This document shows positions 55,200 to 63,948 of a stretch of 64,000 nt of DNA, in pieces. The stretch comes from Terrimonas sp. Lineage in GTDB: Bacteria; Bacteroidota; Bacteroidia; Chitinophagales; Chitinophagaceae. The position numbers and the translations under genes were made by a program. A model generated the notes under the pieces. It ran no database searches. It was not told where the DNA came from and worked only from the letters and a program-made list of their open reading frames with translations. Location of the stretch: the NCBI GenBank assembly GCA_016125075.1, contig WGMO01000001.1, positions 1 through 64,000 of the forward strand, written 5' to 3'. Within the stretch, counting starts at the first letter, position 1; the number at the start of each line of letters is the position of its first letter.

Positions 55200-56093
55200 A
55201 TGAACCGTCGCAACTTTCTACAAAATTCAGGGCTATCACTGGCGGCGATCACCGTCTCCCAGCAAAAGGTCCTTTCTGCATTCTTCCAGGAAAACTGGAA
55301 GATCAACATGCTTACCGATACTGTCGGAACTTTTACGGAAAGGGGTGGAACCATCGGTTTTCTTTTATCAAAAGACGGTATTGTGGTGATGGATGCCCAA
55401 TTCCCCGAACAAGCAGGTCATCTGATCCAGGAACTGAAGAAAAAAACAGAAAAGCCATTTCAACTCCTCATCAATACCCATCACCACGGTGACCATACCG
55501 CTGGAAATATTGCTTTCAAAGGGCTGGTCAGTTATGTTGTGGCCCATGAAAATTCAAAGACGAACCAGCAAAATGTGGCGCGTAACCAAAAATCGGAAGA
55601 TAAACAGCTTTACCCCGACCAGACCTATTCGGATACCTGGTGCCAGGATTTTGGCAGGGAGAAGATCTGCCTGAATTATTATGGTGCCGGTCATACCAAT
55701 GGCGACAGTGTGGTTCATCTGCAGCATGCCAATATTGTTCATATGGGCGACCTGGTATTCAACCGGCGGCATCCCTATGTCGATAACAGTGCCGGAGCGG
55801 ATACCAAAAGCTGGATCAAGGTGCTGGACCAGTCGATCGCCAAATTTGATAAAAAGACAGTTTTTATCTTCGGGCATTCCGGCGAAGGGTATGATATCAC
55901 CGGTAAAAAGGAGGACCTCATCGCATTCAGGGATTACCTCGGAAATGTGGTCCAGTATGTAGAAAACGGGATCAGGGATGGTAAATCAAAAGAGGAAATA
56001 TTAAAAGCAACTGCAATACCCGGTTCACCGGAATGGAAAGGCGAAGGCATTCAAAGACCCCTGGGGGCTACTTATGACCAGCTGGCCGGCTGA
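55200..56093 (+). CDS. MBL-fold metallo-hydrolase with an RR-type signal
   Basis: A 297-residue exported hydrolase. The N-terminus MNRRNFLQNSGLSLAAI is a Tat-like signal. The zinc site is intact: THHHGDHTAG near residues 97-106, GAGHTNGDSVVH near 163-174, HMGDLVFNR near 182-190, and the later His in IFGHSGEGY near 223-231. The family covers lactonases, beta-lactamases and others; the substrate is unclear. It is convergent with the MscS gene. Confidence 0.88.
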   Translation: MNRRNFLQNSGLSLAAITVSQQKVLSAFFQENWKINMLTDTVGTFTERGGTIGFLLSKDGIVVMDAQFPEQAGHLIQELKKKTEKPFQLLINTHHHGDHTAGNIAFKGLVSYVVAHENSKTNQQNVARNQKSEDKQLYPDQTYSDTWCQDFGREKICLNYYGAGHTNGDSVVHLQHANIVHMGDLVFNRRHPYVDNSAGADTKSWIKVLDQSIAKFDKKTVFIFGHSGEGYDITGKKEDLIAFRDYLGNVVQYVENGIRDGKSKEEILKATAIPGSPEWKGEGIQRPLGATYDQLAG

Positions 56094-56102
56094 TCTTTTT
56101 TT

Positions 56103-56957
56103 TCAATCGGGCGATTGTTTTGTCCGGTCGGAGATGATGTGCAAATCCCTTTGTGGGAATGGAATTGTGATCTGGTGCTGACGGAAGGCCGCTGCGATCG
56201 CAAACCGGATATCACTCTTTATGTTTTCAACCGGGAAGATATTATTCGTCCAAAACAGTAATTCAAAATCGAGGGAACTGTCGCCAAAGTTGATAAACCT
56301 TACCAGGGGAGCATGTGCGCCTTCATGGAGAATATCCTTGTGGGCCACGACACAATCGAGTAATACCTGCTTTACTAATTTTTCATCAGAACTATATGAT
56401 ACGCCCACACTTACCGAAAAACGGGTCGCTTCGGATTCATTGCTCCAATTGATGACTTTTTCGTTTACAAAACTGGAATTGGGGATGATCATGCTGATCC
56501 CGTCCCGGGTCTTTAAGGTGGAGGTGCGCACTCCAATCCGGGTTATTCTTCCCACAATACCCCCCACTTCCATCACGTCGTCGATCTTGACGTTTCTTTC
56601 TATCAACATTAATACACCCGATGCCATATCCTTGAAAACATCCTGTAAACCCAAACCCAATCCCACAAATAAGGCTGCGGATCCCGCCAGCAGATAGGTA
56701 AGGGTTATTCCAACAGTATCGAGGATGAACAACGTAGAGAATATCCAGATAAAATACCTGAAAAGCTGGAATAAGGCGTAGGCATTGCCTTTATCATTGA
56801 TGGTTTCATGTAAGCGGCTCGAGATGACCTTCCGGATAAAAACAAGGAGGATCTTGGTACCCAGAAAAATGGCCAGGGCCACCAGTAACTGCGAAACGGT
56901 AAGCGAATATTTTCCGAATTCAAATAGGGTTTTCCTGAGTAACTCCTGCCAGTCCAT
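56103..56957 (-). CDS. MscS-family mechanosensitive channel
   Basis: A 284-residue small-conductance channel with three membrane segments (about 20-38, 70-90 and the pore helix 94-115 in LLAGSAALFVGLGLGLQDVF). The MS domain (DVMEVGGIVGRITRIGVRTS, ISMIIPNSSFVNEKVINWS) and C-terminal vestibule follow. It relieves osmotic downshock by opening under membrane tension. Confidence 0.93.
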   Translation of the reverse strand: MDWQELLRKTLFEFGKYSLTVSQLLVALAIFLGTKILLVFIRKVISSRLHETINDKGNAYALFQLFRYFIWIFSTLFILDTVGITLTYLLAGSAALFVGLGLGLQDVFKDMASGVLMLIERNVKIDDVMEVGGIVGRITRIGVRTSTLKTRDGISMIIPNSSFVNEKVINWSNESEATRFSVSVGVSYSSDEKLVKQVLLDCVVAHKDILHEGAHAPLVRFINFGDSSLDFELLFWTNNIFPVENIKSDIRFAIAAAFRQHQITIPFPQRDLHIISDRTKQSPD

Positions 56958-57002
56958 GACCGGAAGTTACTGAAATGTCAATAAACCTTTCAAAACAGGG
57001 TT

Positions 57003-57275
57003 TTATTCCGCAGTGACGGGATTGATCACATTTCTAACCTGTTCGATCCTGTTGGCCGGGAATCCACCCACTGCTGCATGCTGTTATAAAATCTCCTTAT
57101 TGGGAGCATTATAGATGCAATAAATCTTGTCTTCGGTAACATAGCTCTCCACCCATTGTATGCTGGGCCCCAGTTCGCTGATGACATTACATGATTTTTG
57201 GGAAATAGCGTGTAACTCATCCATGGAAAGATTTCCCGCCCCGGGGATCTCCCTTTCAATTACATATCCTGGCAT
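57003..57275 (-). pseudogene. DUF4242 gene with an in-frame stop
   Basis: Read in one frame, the reverse strand encodes a full-length DUF4242 (nickel-binding-like) protein of 90 residues: MPGYVIEREIPGAGNLSMDE at the start and GGFPANRIEQVRNVI near the end are both family signatures. A TAA codon at 57084-57086 (codon 64, between KEIL and QHAAVGG) splits it. Upstream of the stop 63 residues are encoded, and downstream 26 more follow with no frameshift. It could be a recent pseudogene, a sequencing error or a readthrough case. The 63-residue upstream part alone would lack the family's C-terminal strand. Confidence 0.75.
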
Positions 57276-57308
57276 ATGAATAAATTTTTAGCGAGAAGGT
57301 ACAGAAAA

Positions 57309-57794
57309 TTACCGAACCTGCTCCATCAGCATTTCCAGGACATAATACGTGATCGGGCAAAAGGACGAATTTTTGAGGGTGATTTGTTTTCTTTTGATGA
57401 TCACATCCTCGTCGGTATAGGGAAATCTCCGGCAATCGGATGGTCTTTGTTCGTAAATGGAACAGAAATTATCAACTCCAAGAAATGGACAGGGCGATGC
57501 CTGTACTACATAGTCACCGTCTTCATCGACCCTTAAATATTTGTCAATGAATTCGCTTTCCCTTAAGCCCAGTTGTCTGCTGATCCTTTTGATGTCGGGG
57601 GTCTTAAACCTTGGAGAATAATTTTTACAGCAATTGGCACATTGCAGGCAATCGACTTTACGGGTCGCCTCCTCATGTATGTCCGGCAATTGTTTTAACA
57701 CCCTGTTTTTGTCTGCTTTTTGCAGGAAATTCCTGTACTGTTTTTGCCGTTCAGCTGATTTTTTCTCCCAATTATGCAATATATCTTTTTGCAT
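57309..57794 (-). CDS. YkgJ-type cysteine-cluster protein
   Basis: A 161-residue cytoplasmic protein with the YkgJ/zinc-binding pattern. Cysteines are in CLQCANCCKN near 49-58, SPCPFLGVDNFCSIYEQRPSDCR at about 100-122, and a further Cys at SSFCPITYY near 146. It probably binds zinc or a metal cluster. The first 45 residues are a charged helix. It is divergent from gcvP. Function unknown. Confidence 0.85.
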   Translation of the reverse strand: MQKDILHNWEKKSAERQKQYRNFLQKADKNRVLKQLPDIHEEATRKVDCLQCANCCKNYSPRFKTPDIKRISRQLGLRESEFIDKYLRVDEDGDYVVQASPCPFLGVDNFCSIYEQRPSDCRRFPYTDEDVIIKRKQITLKNSSFCPITYYVLEMLMEQVR

Positions 57795-57875
57795 CCCGCA
57801 AAGAACGGGAATTTAACTTTACCCATAGCTTTTCCACCGCTTAAACAAAGCCCTCTTTTTATGCCCGGGCTATGC

Positions 57876-57883
57876 TAAATTTG
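57876..57883 (+). promoter_or_regulatory. Likely -7 element of gcvP
   Basis: TAAATTTG is a full match to TAnnTTTG. It overlaps the longest open frame, which starts at 57872, so translation must begin further downstream. The -33 region is weak. Confidence 0.45.
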
Positions 57884-57934
57884 CACCACTTTTACGCAGC
57901 CCCATTCATGAAAACGAAAAAGCACAGCAATCAT

Positions 57935-60814
57935 ATGAGTCTATTCGAACAACAGCAAAGTGAATTCATTGCAAGGCATATCGGACCCGGTGAAAATGAC
58001 ACGCAAAAAATGCTCCAGCTCATTGGCGAGCCTTCCCTGTCTGCACTGGTAAACAAAACAGTTCCGGCGGGGATCCGTATGGCCCGGCCTTTACAGCTGC
58101 CTGAAGCCATGAGTGAGCATGACTACCTGAAACATATCAAAGAAATCTCCTTACAGAACAAGGTATTCAAAAACTATATCGGACAGGGTTATTATGATAC
58201 CATTACCCCTTCTGTTATTCTCAGGAACATTTTTGAAAACCCGGGTTGGTATACCCAATATACCCCCTACCAGGCTGAGATTTCCCAGGGCAGGCTCGAA
58301 AGCCTCCTGAATTTCCAGACCATGGTGAGTGACCTGACGGCACTGCCCATCGCCAATGCCTCCCTGCTGGATGAAGCGACAGCTGCCGCAGAGGCCATGA
58401 CCATGTTTTTCAATACCCTGAACCGGCAGGATCATATCGAACGCCCCCGGTTCTTTGTGGACAGTGAAATATTTCCCCAAACCAGGGATGTGCTGATGAC
58501 CCGTGCCGTACCGGTAGGCATTGAAATCGTGACCGGCGATTATAAAAAGGCAGTTATTGATCATAGCTATTTCGGGGCCATTGTACAATATCCTAACGAC
58601 AAAGGATGTATTGAAGACTACCGGGGTTTTATTGAAAAAGTACAAAAGGCCGGCGCCTATACCGTCATGGCCACCGACCTGCTGGCTCTTACCCTGCTGA
58701 CGCCACCCGGAGAATTGGGTGCTGACTGTGCTGTTGGGTCGGCACAAAGATTTGGCGTTCCCCTGGGATTTGGGGGCCCCCATGCAGCATTTTTTGCAGC
58801 AAAAGATGAATTTAAAAGAAGTATCCCGGGCAGGATCATCGGAATCAGTATCGATGCGCAGGGTAACCGGGCCCTGAGAATGGCCTTACAGACCAGGGAA
58901 CAGCATATCAAAAGGGAAAAGGCCACTTCCAATATCTGTACCGCACAGGCATTGCTGGCCAATATGGCGGCCATGTATGCCGTTTTTCATGGCGCTGAAG
59001 GATTAAAGAATATTGCCAAGCGGGTGGCCCTGCTGACCCAGATCACGGCAGAAAGTATCGAGGAAAGAGGTTACGAACTGGCCGGTAACCAATTTTTTGA
59101 CACGATCACCGTAAAAACGGATGATATCGTGTTTATCAGGGAAAAAGCGGAAAGACAGCAGATCAATCTCAGGTATTTCCAAAATAACCTGGTTGGTATT
59201 TCCATCGATGAAACAACAACCATCGAAGACCTTTATGACCTGATCAATTGCTTCGAGAATGATACGGACCCGGTATCTTTTGAAATAGAGGACGATGTCA
59301 CGCTGGACCATATCCCTTCTCAGCTGACGCGGACCTCCCCCTTTCTGACGCACCCGGTCTTTAACAGCCATAAAAGCGAGAGCCAGATGATGCGGTATAT
59401 CAAGATGCTCGAAAACCGCGACCTTTCCCTCAATCATTCAATGATTGCGTTGGGGAGTTGTACCATGAAATTGAATGCAGCATCAGAAATGATGCCGCTG
59501 AGCTGGGCGCACTGGAGTAAGATCCATCCCTTTGCCCCCTCCGGGCAGACAAAAGGTTACCAGCAGGTGATTGAGGAACTGGAAAAATACCTTTGTGCCA
59601 TTACCGCATTTGATGCCTGCAGTTTACAACCCAACAGCGGCGCACAGGGTGAGTATGCAGGTCTTCTTACCATACGGTCTTATCATCATGCCAGGGGTGA
59701 CCATCACAGGAATGTGATGCTGATTCCCATCTCTGCACATGGCACCAATCCCGCTTCGGCGGTCATGGCCGGTATGAAAGTGGTGGTGGTGAAAGCGCTT
59801 GAAAATGGTTATATCGATGTAGAGGACCTGAAAGCAAAAGCCTTACAAAATGCCAGCGAATTGGCAGGCATCATGATCACCTATCCCAGTACCTATGGTG
59901 TTTATGAAGAAACGGTAAAAGAAATTACCGACATCATTCATCAGCATGGCGGACAGGTGTATATGGATGGCGCCAATATGAATGCACAGGTAGGGTTAAC
60001 AGCTCCGGGTTTGATCGGTGCAGATGTTTGCCACCTGAACCTCCATAAAACATTTGCCATACCGCATGGCGGAGGGGGCCCCGGTATGGGACCCATCTGT
60101 GTCAAGCAACACCTGGCTCCCTATTTACCAGGCCATAAATACCGTTCAGCCCGCCAGGAGCCCGGTTCCTTTGGTGCGGTAAGTGCTGCACCTTATGGCA
60201 GTGCCAGTATTTTACTGATCAGTTATGGTTATATCAGGATGCTCGGTGCAACCGGTGCCAAAGCCTCCACGGAATATGCCATCCTGAATGCCAACTATAT
60301 GCGGGCCCGCCTGGAAAATGATTTTGATATTCTATATACCGGCCATAACAATACCTGTGCACATGAATTTATTGTTGACCTAAGGCCCTTTAAAAAAACA
60401 GCAGAGATTGAGGCCGAGGATGTGGCAAAAAGGCTGATCGATTATGGATTTCATGCTCCGACCATGAGTTTTCCCGTTCCCGGCACTATCATGATAGAAC
60501 CCACCGAAAGTGAGGATAAGGCGGAGTTAGATCGCTTTTGCGATGCCCTGCTCGGTATCCGGAAAGAAATCAAAGCCATTGAGGACGGGATCGCCGATAA
60601 AAAGGGCAATGCCCTTAAAAATGCACCCCATACCCAATCCCTGGTCATCTCCGGCGATTGGTCCTATCCTTATACAAGAGAAATGGCGGTCTTTCCACTC
60701 GATTATGTAAAACAAAATAAATTCTGGCCTTCCGTGGGAAGGGTCAATAATACCTATGGCGACCGAAACCTGGTTTGTACCTGTGAGCCGGTTAGCAGTT
60801 ATGCAGAAGCCTGA
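57935..60814 (+). CDS. gcvP: Glycine dehydrogenase (decarboxylating), P-protein
   Basis: A 959-residue PLP enzyme of the glycine cleavage system. It decarboxylates glycine and passes the aminomethyl group to the H-protein lipoyl arm. The N-terminal MSLFEQQQSEFIARHIGPGE matches the family start. The frame is open back to 57872, but the likely -7 element there argues for ATG 57935 (ATG 57908 is possible). Lys705 in LHKTFAIPHGGGGPG carries PLP; SGAQGEYAGL and HGTNPASA are also present. The H- and T-proteins are not in this window. A terminator follows. Confidence 0.95.
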   Translation: MSLFEQQQSEFIARHIGPGENDTQKMLQLIGEPSLSALVNKTVPAGIRMARPLQLPEAMSEHDYLKHIKEISLQNKVFKNYIGQGYYDTITPSVILRNIFENPGWYTQYTPYQAEISQGRLESLLNFQTMVSDLTALPIANASLLDEATAAAEAMTMFFNTLNRQDHIERPRFFVDSEIFPQTRDVLMTRAVPVGIEIVTGDYKKAVIDHSYFGAIVQYPNDKGCIEDYRGFIEKVQKAGAYTVMATDLLALTLLTPPGELGADCAVGSAQRFGVPLGFGGPHAAFFAAKDEFKRSIPGRIIGISIDAQGNRALRMALQTREQHIKREKATSNICTAQALLANMAAMYAVFHGAEGLKNIAKRVALLTQITAESIEERGYELAGNQFFDTITVKTDDIVFIREKAERQQINLRYFQNNLVGISIDETTTIEDLYDLINCFENDTDPVSFEIEDDVTLDHIPSQLTRTSPFLTHPVFNSHKSESQMMRYIKMLENRDLSLNHSMIALGSCTMKLNAASEMMPLSWAHWSKIHPFAPSGQTKGYQQVIEELEKYLCAITAFDACSLQPNSGAQGEYAGLLTIRSYHHARGDHHRNVMLIPISAHGTNPASAVMAGMKVVVVKALENGYIDVEDLKAKALQNASELAGIMITYPSTYGVYEETVKEITDIIHQHGGQVYMDGANMNAQVGLTAPGLIGADVCHLNLHKTFAIPHGGGGPGMGPICVKQHLAPYLPGHKYRSARQEPGSFGAVSAAPYGSASILLISYGYIRMLGATGAKASTEYAILNANYMRARLENDFDILYTGHNNTCAHEFIVDLRPFKKTAEIEAEDVAKRLIDYGFHAPTMSFPVPGTIMIEPTESEDKAELDRFCDALLGIRKEIKAIEDGIADKKGNALKNAPHTQSLVISGDWSYPYTREMAVFPLDYVKQNKFWPSVGRVNNTYGDRNLVCTCEPVSSYAEA

Positions 60815-60900
60815 GGAAAGGAGGATTTCTCCGGAACCTGGTTTTATAAAAATTGTATACCTTCATCATCTTATTTTCATAAGATAAGGTTTAATGGTTT

Positions 60901-60936
60901 GTCCCCGCTGTTCCCAGCGGGGGCATTTTTTTTCTT
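60901..60936 (+). terminator. Rho-independent terminator after gcvP
   Basis: Stem CCCCGCTG and CAGCGGGG with a TTCC loop, followed by eight T's. Confidence 0.85.
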
Positions 60937-60997
60937 ATGCAACAATTATCACTGTTTGTTCATGCAAAACGGCTGAATTTTATGGAAAACAGGTGTT

Positions 60998-61633
60998 ATG
61001 AAAAAAATAATTATTGCTGCCTTACTGACCCTGAACGGGTTTATCTACTTAGTGGCCTGTAATAAAGATAATGATCCGGCCAACCCGGTTGCCACTGATT
61101 CTACCCTGACCGCTTTTGAAAAAGAAAGCCTTGCTTTTATGCGGGAGGAAGAAAAACTGGCTTACGATGTATATACCATGATGTACAGCCAGTGGGGTCT
61201 AATACAATTTAACAATATCAGCCGGAGTGAATCCAATCATATGAATGCCGTTAAAACCCTGCTGGATCGTTACGGTTTAGCCGATCCTGCCGGCGGAAAC
61301 GCTGCCGGTGTATTTACCAATAGCAGGCTCCAGGAGTTATTCAATCAATTGATCGAAGAAGGAAACAGGAGCAGCACGTCCTCTTTAATGGCTGGCGCTG
61401 CGATTGAGGAAATCGATATACGCGACCTGAAGGAACAGTTACAACAAACACGCCATTCTGCCATCATCCTTGTTTACGAAAACCTGATGAGGGGCTCCAG
61501 AAACCATCTCCGGGCATTTGTCGGCACGCTCAAAGCTGCAGGGGTCAATTATACTCCGCAATACCTCACCCAACAGGAATTTGATGCCATTATCAATAGC
61601 GATATGGAGACCGGCGGAAGGAGGAGTCAATAA
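60998..61633 (+). CDS. DUF2202 ferritin-like lipoprotein
   Basis: A 211-residue protein with a lipoprotein signal ending at Cys21 (LVAC). The four-helix ferritin-like domain starts at about residue 40 with SLAFMREEEKLAYDVYTMM. The glutamates of REEEKLAYD, the RSESNHMNAV helix, DIRDLKEQL and GSRNHLRAF are the expected metal-site helices of DUF2202. A role in iron or oxidant handling at the outer membrane or periplasm is inference. It begins about 60 bases after the gcvP terminator. The peroxiredoxin gene follows 96 bases later. Confidence 0.85.
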   Translation: MKKIIIAALLTLNGFIYLVACNKDNDPANPVATDSTLTAFEKESLAFMREEEKLAYDVYTMMYSQWGLIQFNNISRSESNHMNAVKTLLDRYGLADPAGGNAAGVFTNSRLQELFNQLIEEGNRSSTSSLMAGAAIEEIDIRDLKEQLQQTRHSAIILVYENLMRGSRNHLRAFVGTLKAAGVNYTPQYLTQQEFDAIINSDMETGGRRSQ

Positions 61634-61729
61634 TTGCCCACGATCATCGATCGAAGTGACAGTCATCACTGTGGAAATTTCAACAAGTCCGGAACTTTAC
61701 AGGTATCATCCACATTAAAATAAAAACAT

Positions 61730-62440
61730 ATGACAAATACAATGGAAGAAAAAGACATCATTTCGATGCCGCGTATCGGTGATAGCGCTCCCTCATTTAC
61801 CGCAGTAACTACACAGGGTAATATCAGTTTTCCGCAGGATTACAGGGGAAAATGGGTGATCCTGTTCAGCCACCCTGCCGATTTCACCCCCGTGTGCACT
61901 TCAGAGTTCATGACCTTTGCCAAACGGGAACCGGAATTTGCCCGTTTAAATACGCAATTGGTTGGCCTGAGTATTGATGGGCTTTACAGCCATATTGCCT
62001 GGCTTCGGACCATCAAAGACAAGATCGAATTCAGGGGATGGAAAAATGTAGAAGTGAAGTTCCCTTTAATAGAAGATATCACGATGGAAATTGCCAGGAA
62101 ATATGGCATGATCCAGCCGGGAGAAAGCAGTACAAAAGCGGTAAGGGCTGTGTTTTTTATTGACCCTAAAGGTATTATCAGGACCATCATCTATTATCCC
62201 CTTTCATTGGGCCGGAATTTCAATGAACTGAAAAGGGTGTTGATCGGTTTACAAACTGCTGATAAATATGGAGTGGCATTACCGGCAGACTGGGAGCCGG
62301 GCGAAGACGTGATCGTTCCGCCTGCCAATAGCTGTGGTTCTGCAGCCGACAGGATGGCCGGCCTGGAAAAAGATGTTTATTGCAAGGACTGGTTCTTTTG
62401 CATGAAACCCATGGCAAAAGAAGAACTTGAAATGGCTTAA
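61730..62440 (+). CDS. Peroxiredoxin (AhpC/TSA, Prx6-like 1-Cys arrangement)
   Basis: A 236-residue thiol peroxidase that reduces H2O2 and organic peroxides. The peroxidatic Cys56 is in HPADFTPVCTSEF, and Arg in the conserved SSTKAVRAVFFID block supports the active site. It has the long C-terminal domain (ANSCGSAADRM, DVYCKDWFFCM) found in archaeal-type Prx6 enzymes, with two to three further Cys that may resolve or crosslink. A second ATG lies four codons downstream. A terminator follows. Confidence 0.92.
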   Translation: MTNTMEEKDIISMPRIGDSAPSFTAVTTQGNISFPQDYRGKWVILFSHPADFTPVCTSEFMTFAKREPEFARLNTQLVGLSIDGLYSHIAWLRTIKDKIEFRGWKNVEVKFPLIEDITMEIARKYGMIQPGESSTKAVRAVFFIDPKGIIRTIIYYPLSLGRNFNELKRVLIGLQTADKYGVALPADWEPGEDVIVPPANSCGSAADRMAGLEKDVYCKDWFFCMKPMAKEELEMA

Positions 62441-62450
62441 GAGATAACCA

Positions 62451-62484
62451 ACAAAGGGCCCGGATAATCAGGCCCTTTGTTTAT
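62451..62484. terminator. Terminator between the peroxiredoxin and DUF4399 genes
   Basis: Perfect 10-base stem ACAAAGGGCC and GGCCCTTTGT with a 10-base loop. On the forward strand it is followed by TTATTGG, so the T-tract is short. It separates convergent genes. Confidence 0.65.
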
Positions 62485-62491
62485 TGGTCAA

Positions 62492-62995
62492 CTACTTTTT
62501 CACATTCACGGTGATCTTTGCAGCCAGCCTGCCGCCATAAGAACGGTGGAGTGCATCAGCAAACTGTAGGGTCAGCGTATGCATGCCGGGGCTCAGTTTC
62601 AATTCTGTTTCGGTTTGTGCATTACCAAAATGAAGATGTACGGAATCTTTCGGCACCGAAGTACCCGAGGCTAGTGAATCCGGTCCGTCAATCAAAATAT
62701 GGTGATGACCTGAAGCCGGTTTGATAATGCCATTAGCAGTATCCACACTCATTCCTTCAACCCCCATCTGAACTTTGAAGGGAGAACTAACCATCTCCCC
62801 GTCTTTTAAGTTGGCAAAAAAGACCTTTGCCCCGGCAGGAACTTCCGGAACCGCAGGCATATTGGAGGTAGCGTCATGGTTCATGGAAGCATGATCCATC
62901 GTGTCCATGCCGGTCGCTTTTTTTTCTTCTGTATTATTATTACAGGCAAGAACCATCCCTGCCATAACTGCAACGATTAATAAGTCTTTACGCAT
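62492..62995 (-). CDS. DUF4399 lipoprotein
   Basis: A 167-residue protein with a lipoprotein signal ending at Cys18 (MVLAC). After a polar linker, the DUF4399 domain has VFFANLKDGEMVSSPFKVQM, ASGHHHILID and MHTLTLQFADALHRSYGG. Members are small, possibly metal-binding, and their role is unknown. It is convergent with the peroxiredoxin gene and divergent from the dienelactone hydrolase gene. Confidence 0.85.
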   Translation of the reverse strand: MRKDLLIVAVMAGMVLACNNNTEEKKATGMDTMDHASMNHDATSNMPAVPEVPAGAKVFFANLKDGEMVSSPFKVQMGVEGMSVDTANGIIKPASGHHHILIDGPDSLASGTSVPKDSVHLHFGNAQTETELKLSPGMHTLTLQFADALHRSYGGRLAAKITVNVKK

Positions 62996-63096
62996 GGTAT
63001 TGTATTTTTAATAAATGATAGAATGGATCGCAAAGTTATGGAACTTTATGCCTTATGCTTATTTCAGTAACTTTATTTTAACGTAAACCAGGTTGA

Positions 63097-63948
63097 ATGG
63101 ATCATCAAATCATCAGATTATACGACGAATACACCCACCAACCCCTGAGTCGCCAGGAATTCCTGAAAAGGCTCAGTTTGCTTTGTGGCGGTACAGCAGC
63201 TGCCCTGGCTTTATTGCCACAACTGGAGAATAATTATAGCAATGCAGCGATAACAAAACAGGATGACCTCGAAACTGGTTATGTACATTTCCCGGGGAAA
63301 CCCGGCGAAATGAAAGCCTATTTCGCAAAACCCGGGAAAGAAAAAAAATACCCGGCTGTGATAGTTATCCATGAAAACCGGGGACTGAATGCACATATAG
63401 AAGATGTCGCCCGCAGGGTCGCGAAAGCGGGATACCTGGCCCTGGCACCCAATGCCCTGTCGGCACTGGGAAAAAATTTCGCAAATGAAGATGAGGCCAG
63501 GGCAGCTTTCCGGAACCTTAAAGCGGAAGATAACCTTGATAATTTCAGGAACGCATTTACCTATTTGTCAACCAGGAATGACTATAATGGCAATTGCGGT
63601 TGTGTGGGTTTTTGCTGGGGAGGTGGAATGGCCAATGACCTGGCTGTACATATCCCGGAATTAAAAGCAGCGGTGGCGTTTTATGGGAGACAGCCTTCTG
63701 CAGACAATGTGGCGTCTATAAAAGCTGCCGTGCAGTTACATTATGGTGCACTGGACGAAAGAATCAATGCGGGTATCCCTGCCTATGAAGCGGCTTTGAA
63801 AAAAAACAATATCCCTTATGAATTATATATCTATGAAGGTGCTAATCACGCCTTTCATAATGATACGGCCGGGGCAAGATATAATGAAGCAGCTGCACAA
63901 CTTGCCTGGCAAAGGAGCATCCGTTTCTTTGATCAGTACCTGAAATAA
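63097..63948 (+). CDS. Dienelactone hydrolase family protein
   Basis: A 283-residue alpha/beta hydrolase. A short N-terminal helix region with SRQEFLKRLSLLCGGTAAALAL resembles a Tat-type or hydrophobic signal. The nucleophile is Cys173 in GFCWGGGM, the acid is near Asp221 in GALDERI and the base near His251 in GANHAFHN. Dienelactone hydrolases act on lactones in aromatic degradation, but many relatives are general esterases; no catabolic genes are adjacent. Confidence 0.87.
   Translation: MDHQIIRLYDEYTHQPLSRQEFLKRLSLLCGGTAAALALLPQLENNYSNAAITKQDDLETGYVHFPGKPGEMKAYFAKPGKEKKYPAVIVIHENRGLNAHIEDVARRVAKAGYLALAPNALSALGKNFANEDEARAAFRNLKAEDNLDNFRNAFTYLSTRNDYNGNCGCVGFCWGGGMANDLAVHIPELKAAVAFYGRQPSADNVASIKAAVQLHYGALDERINAGIPAYEAALKKNNIPYELYIYEGANHAFHNDTAGARYNEAAAQLAWQRSIRFFDQYLK

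Noticed and set aside
58151-58783. A 210-residue reverse frame inside gcvP
   Set aside because: Antisense shadow of gcvP with no recognisable domain.
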